Shown in pieces: positions 61,890 through 64,000 of a stretch of DNA of 64,000 nucleotides. A program made the translations under genes and the position numbers. Under the pieces are notes generated by a model. The model searched no databases. It was given only the letters and a program-made list of their open reading frames with translations, and was not told the origin of the DNA. The DNA lies in contig OY759216.1 of the NCBI GenBank assembly GCA_963662175.1, positions 32,133,087 to 32,197,086 on the forward strand, written 5' to 3'. The first letter of the stretch is position 1, and every line of letters begins with the position of its first letter. This stretch comes from Aradus depressus. Lineage: Eukaryota > Arthropoda > Insecta > Hemiptera > Aradidae.

Positions 61890-63520
61890 GAAAAACTATA
61901 AAAAACTGATTGTATCTCACACCTGAATGTTCTGGGGGTTTTGTTTTTTTCAATCAATTTATTATTTTATTTTTTACTACTTCATATTCAGCCTAAAAAT
62001 TATTATATCATCCTTGTTAATACAAAAAAAAAAAAATAAAAAAAATAATCAATTTAACTATGCAGAGTACTCAAGTGTGAGTGTTGACTGCAGATAACAA
62101 TTTTTATTTCATTTAAACGTTAAATTATCTTCGTTTATTTTATTTATTTTTTAAAGTTTTGTTTTTGTTTCTGTTTGTCCATTTATTCAAACTATGTGTA
62201 ACCTTTTGTAAGTTGATCTAGAGAAATAAATGGATTTATATTGTGAACTAATAATTTATAATAAACCTTACATTATTTTAATGTCGTTTTTTTATTTATA
62301 TATAACTATATAATCGTCCAGTTTTCGTGGTACTGCCATAGGCAGAATCGATATTAAATAACTATATTAGTATGGTCACTGCCTCGACATACGGAACCCT
62401 TCTATGTGTGATCTGACCATACTTCTCTATAGTATATTTTTCACGTTTCATTAAATGCAAGTAGATGGTCGCATTATGGGGAAAATCCCCAAGGTCATCT
62501 CCCCTCACCCATAAAAAAAGGTCAATAAGTTGAATAAGTCTTTTTTGTTTGTTTGTTAGAATTAACGGGATATTTTTTTAAATTTCGTTGGAGTTTTGCT
62601 TAGTTAATTATTATACTCACACATAGTGATTTATATCCTGAAATGTAACTGGATGTTTCACAATATTCAGTTAAAAAGTTATTGTATGGATATTATCTGA
62701 TCCTAAACTGACCGAGATAACAGATAAAAGACTCCGGAGGTCGAACGTCCACCCTCCCCAGATTGTGTAACTCGTACCGATTTCGCATAATGTTGTATAC
62801 AGGTTTTTGAGAAATATTTATCAATAAATTAGTTATGAATTTGAGTAGCGGCCATATTTTGCTCCAAACATGTATCTATGACTAATTCTTTATGTTTCTT
62901 CTCTGAAACTTATAGATGACAGCTGTTGCTTTGCACCGAAGTACAGAGTATTATATCCTATTTTAAATTATTGTATTTACAAGAAAGTTTCATCAAGAGT
63001 TATTGTGGGCAGCAGGGTTAGAAAATATTATTTTATTATTTATCTGCGCAATTTTATTGTGAGGTTGAGGTTCTACATATTTTATTTAAAAAAAAAAACA
63101 GTTGTCCACCCACAAGTTTTTTTTGCATAGTCAGCTTTCAGTCATATTCGACCATCTTCAATGCCAGGTTTAATAGAATTTCAGGAAAATATAATTTTAT
63201 CAACGAGTCAAGTTGGGTGGCAGGTAAAAATAATTTTATTTCTCCAGCTGTAATCGGCCAAAAAATTCGATGCGGAGTTTTCAACAAAATTTTATGTTTT
63301 CCGACCGTCTGAACCCAATAAAGAAAGTCGTTAGTGATTCACCGGCAAAGTACTTTATTTCCAGCGTAAATTATTGAAGTAAGTCTTCTCTCTCCCTCTG
63401 CAATCAATTAACCGATTAAATTGAAAATCAACAGATCTCGTACTCACGGACTACTAAATGTCATATTGATGTATTTGTTACATTGGCAGTGTGTGCGTGA
63501 ACACGCTAACTCACGATAGA
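61890..63520. other. AT-rich sequence, nothing recognised
   Basis: Homopolymer-rich AT DNA with short moderate-GC patches (62460-62520, 62700-62790). No exon or repeat ends identified. Confidence 0.4.
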
Positions 63521-63534
63521 ATGAAAGTATCGAC

Positions 63535-63900
63535 AAGAAATTTGATATGTGTATTCAGAACCCTCTAAGGAGAACACCTATTGATTTTCAACCAAATCTG
63601 CCAAAAGGGAGAGGGGTAATAGGGGGAGGCCTATCACAAAAACTCTAATAACTGTTATTGTAATGAATGTATTAATACGAAATTTCATACGTAAATTCAA
63701 AGTCCTACACATTAATATCCCGCGAAATCGGTCGATGGGAAGAGTGGGGCCAAGAAGAGGGTCTCGACTTAAATACCCTAATAACTGACTATGAAATTAA
63801 TGTATACACCGTTTAGTATGAGGATTCAGAAGCCAATATGTAAGTGAAATATTGAGTTTTAGTCCAAATGGTCGGTTGGGAAGGGAGTGCGACAACGGTA
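63535..63900 (+). repeat. Degenerate tandem repeat, about 130-150-bp period
   Basis: CTCTAATAACTGTTATTGTA against CCCTAATAACTGACTATGAA; AAATTCAAAGTCCTACACAT against GGATTCAGAAGCCAATATGT; AAATCGGTCGATGGGAAGAG against AAATGGTCGGTTGGGAAGGG. Two to three diverged units; unit type unknown. Confidence 0.6.
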
Positions 63901-64000
63901 GTTGATTAATTTTCATCGATTACTTTTTTTTAGTATCCTAGGGGTCAATGATGAAATGTAAATTTTTTTTAGAAAACACGATACAGAAATATGGAGCCAG

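Overview
The window is eukaryotic, AT-rich, intron-rich and full of repeats. It looks like an arthropod genome, most likely an insect: it has an insect-type Abl tail, mariner and Tc1 relics, tRNA-derived SINEs, jockey/R1-like LINE debris and large repeat-filled introns. A hemipteroid insect is a guess only. All calls come from reading the sequence; no search was run.

Three protein-coding genes can be supported. (1) The last coding exon of the Abl tyrosine kinase lies on the + strand (169-1244), with the proline-rich linker and the C-terminal F-actin-binding domain, followed by an AT-rich 3' UTR that carries a decayed duplicate of the coding end. (2) A nearly complete LRSAM1 gene lies on the - strand (20557 down to 6194). 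It encodes an E3 ubiquitin ligase with LRR, coiled coil, SAM, double PSAP and RING parts. I recovered 14 exons whose phases mostly agree; one segment after the LRRs is missing. Abl and LRSAM1 converge tail to tail, about 5 kb apart. (3) A small secreted C1q-domain protein lies on the - strand (57991 down to 56734), with a possible TATA box at 58276-58281.

The rest is repeats. LRSAM1 introns hold a mariner relic with a lost catalytic Asp, a SINE, four copies of a hairpin repeat family and a 185-bp AT microsatellite. From 20.6 to 41 kb there are LINE fragments, a second SINE, several long inverted-repeat (foldback) elements, a Tc1/DD34E relic broken by an insertion, a 570-bp Harbinger-like element with TTA target duplications, and a three-copy repeat at 34.7-36.2 kb.

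About 41.3-56.2 kb is one huge purine-biased satellite field (C-poor + strand). Its ancestral unit seems to be of the order of 100-130 bp. Inside it are younger homogenised arrays: 206/413-bp dimers, 170-bp units, and roughly 100-112-bp units in 305-311-bp higher-order repeats. Two smaller purine-rich blocks on the same strand lie at 26.2-27.8 and 38.3-38.8 kb. At 60.6-61.9 kb there is a 77-81-bp array followed by eleven apparently identical 55-bp units.

The most interesting possible system is a set of repeat ends showing CTGANGA, a short hairpin, then GAAA. This resembles the core of hammerhead ribozymes known from Penelope-like retroelements. It occurs at 14342, 17515, 23115, 37705 and 59962, with degenerate inverted partners at 22817 and 37608.
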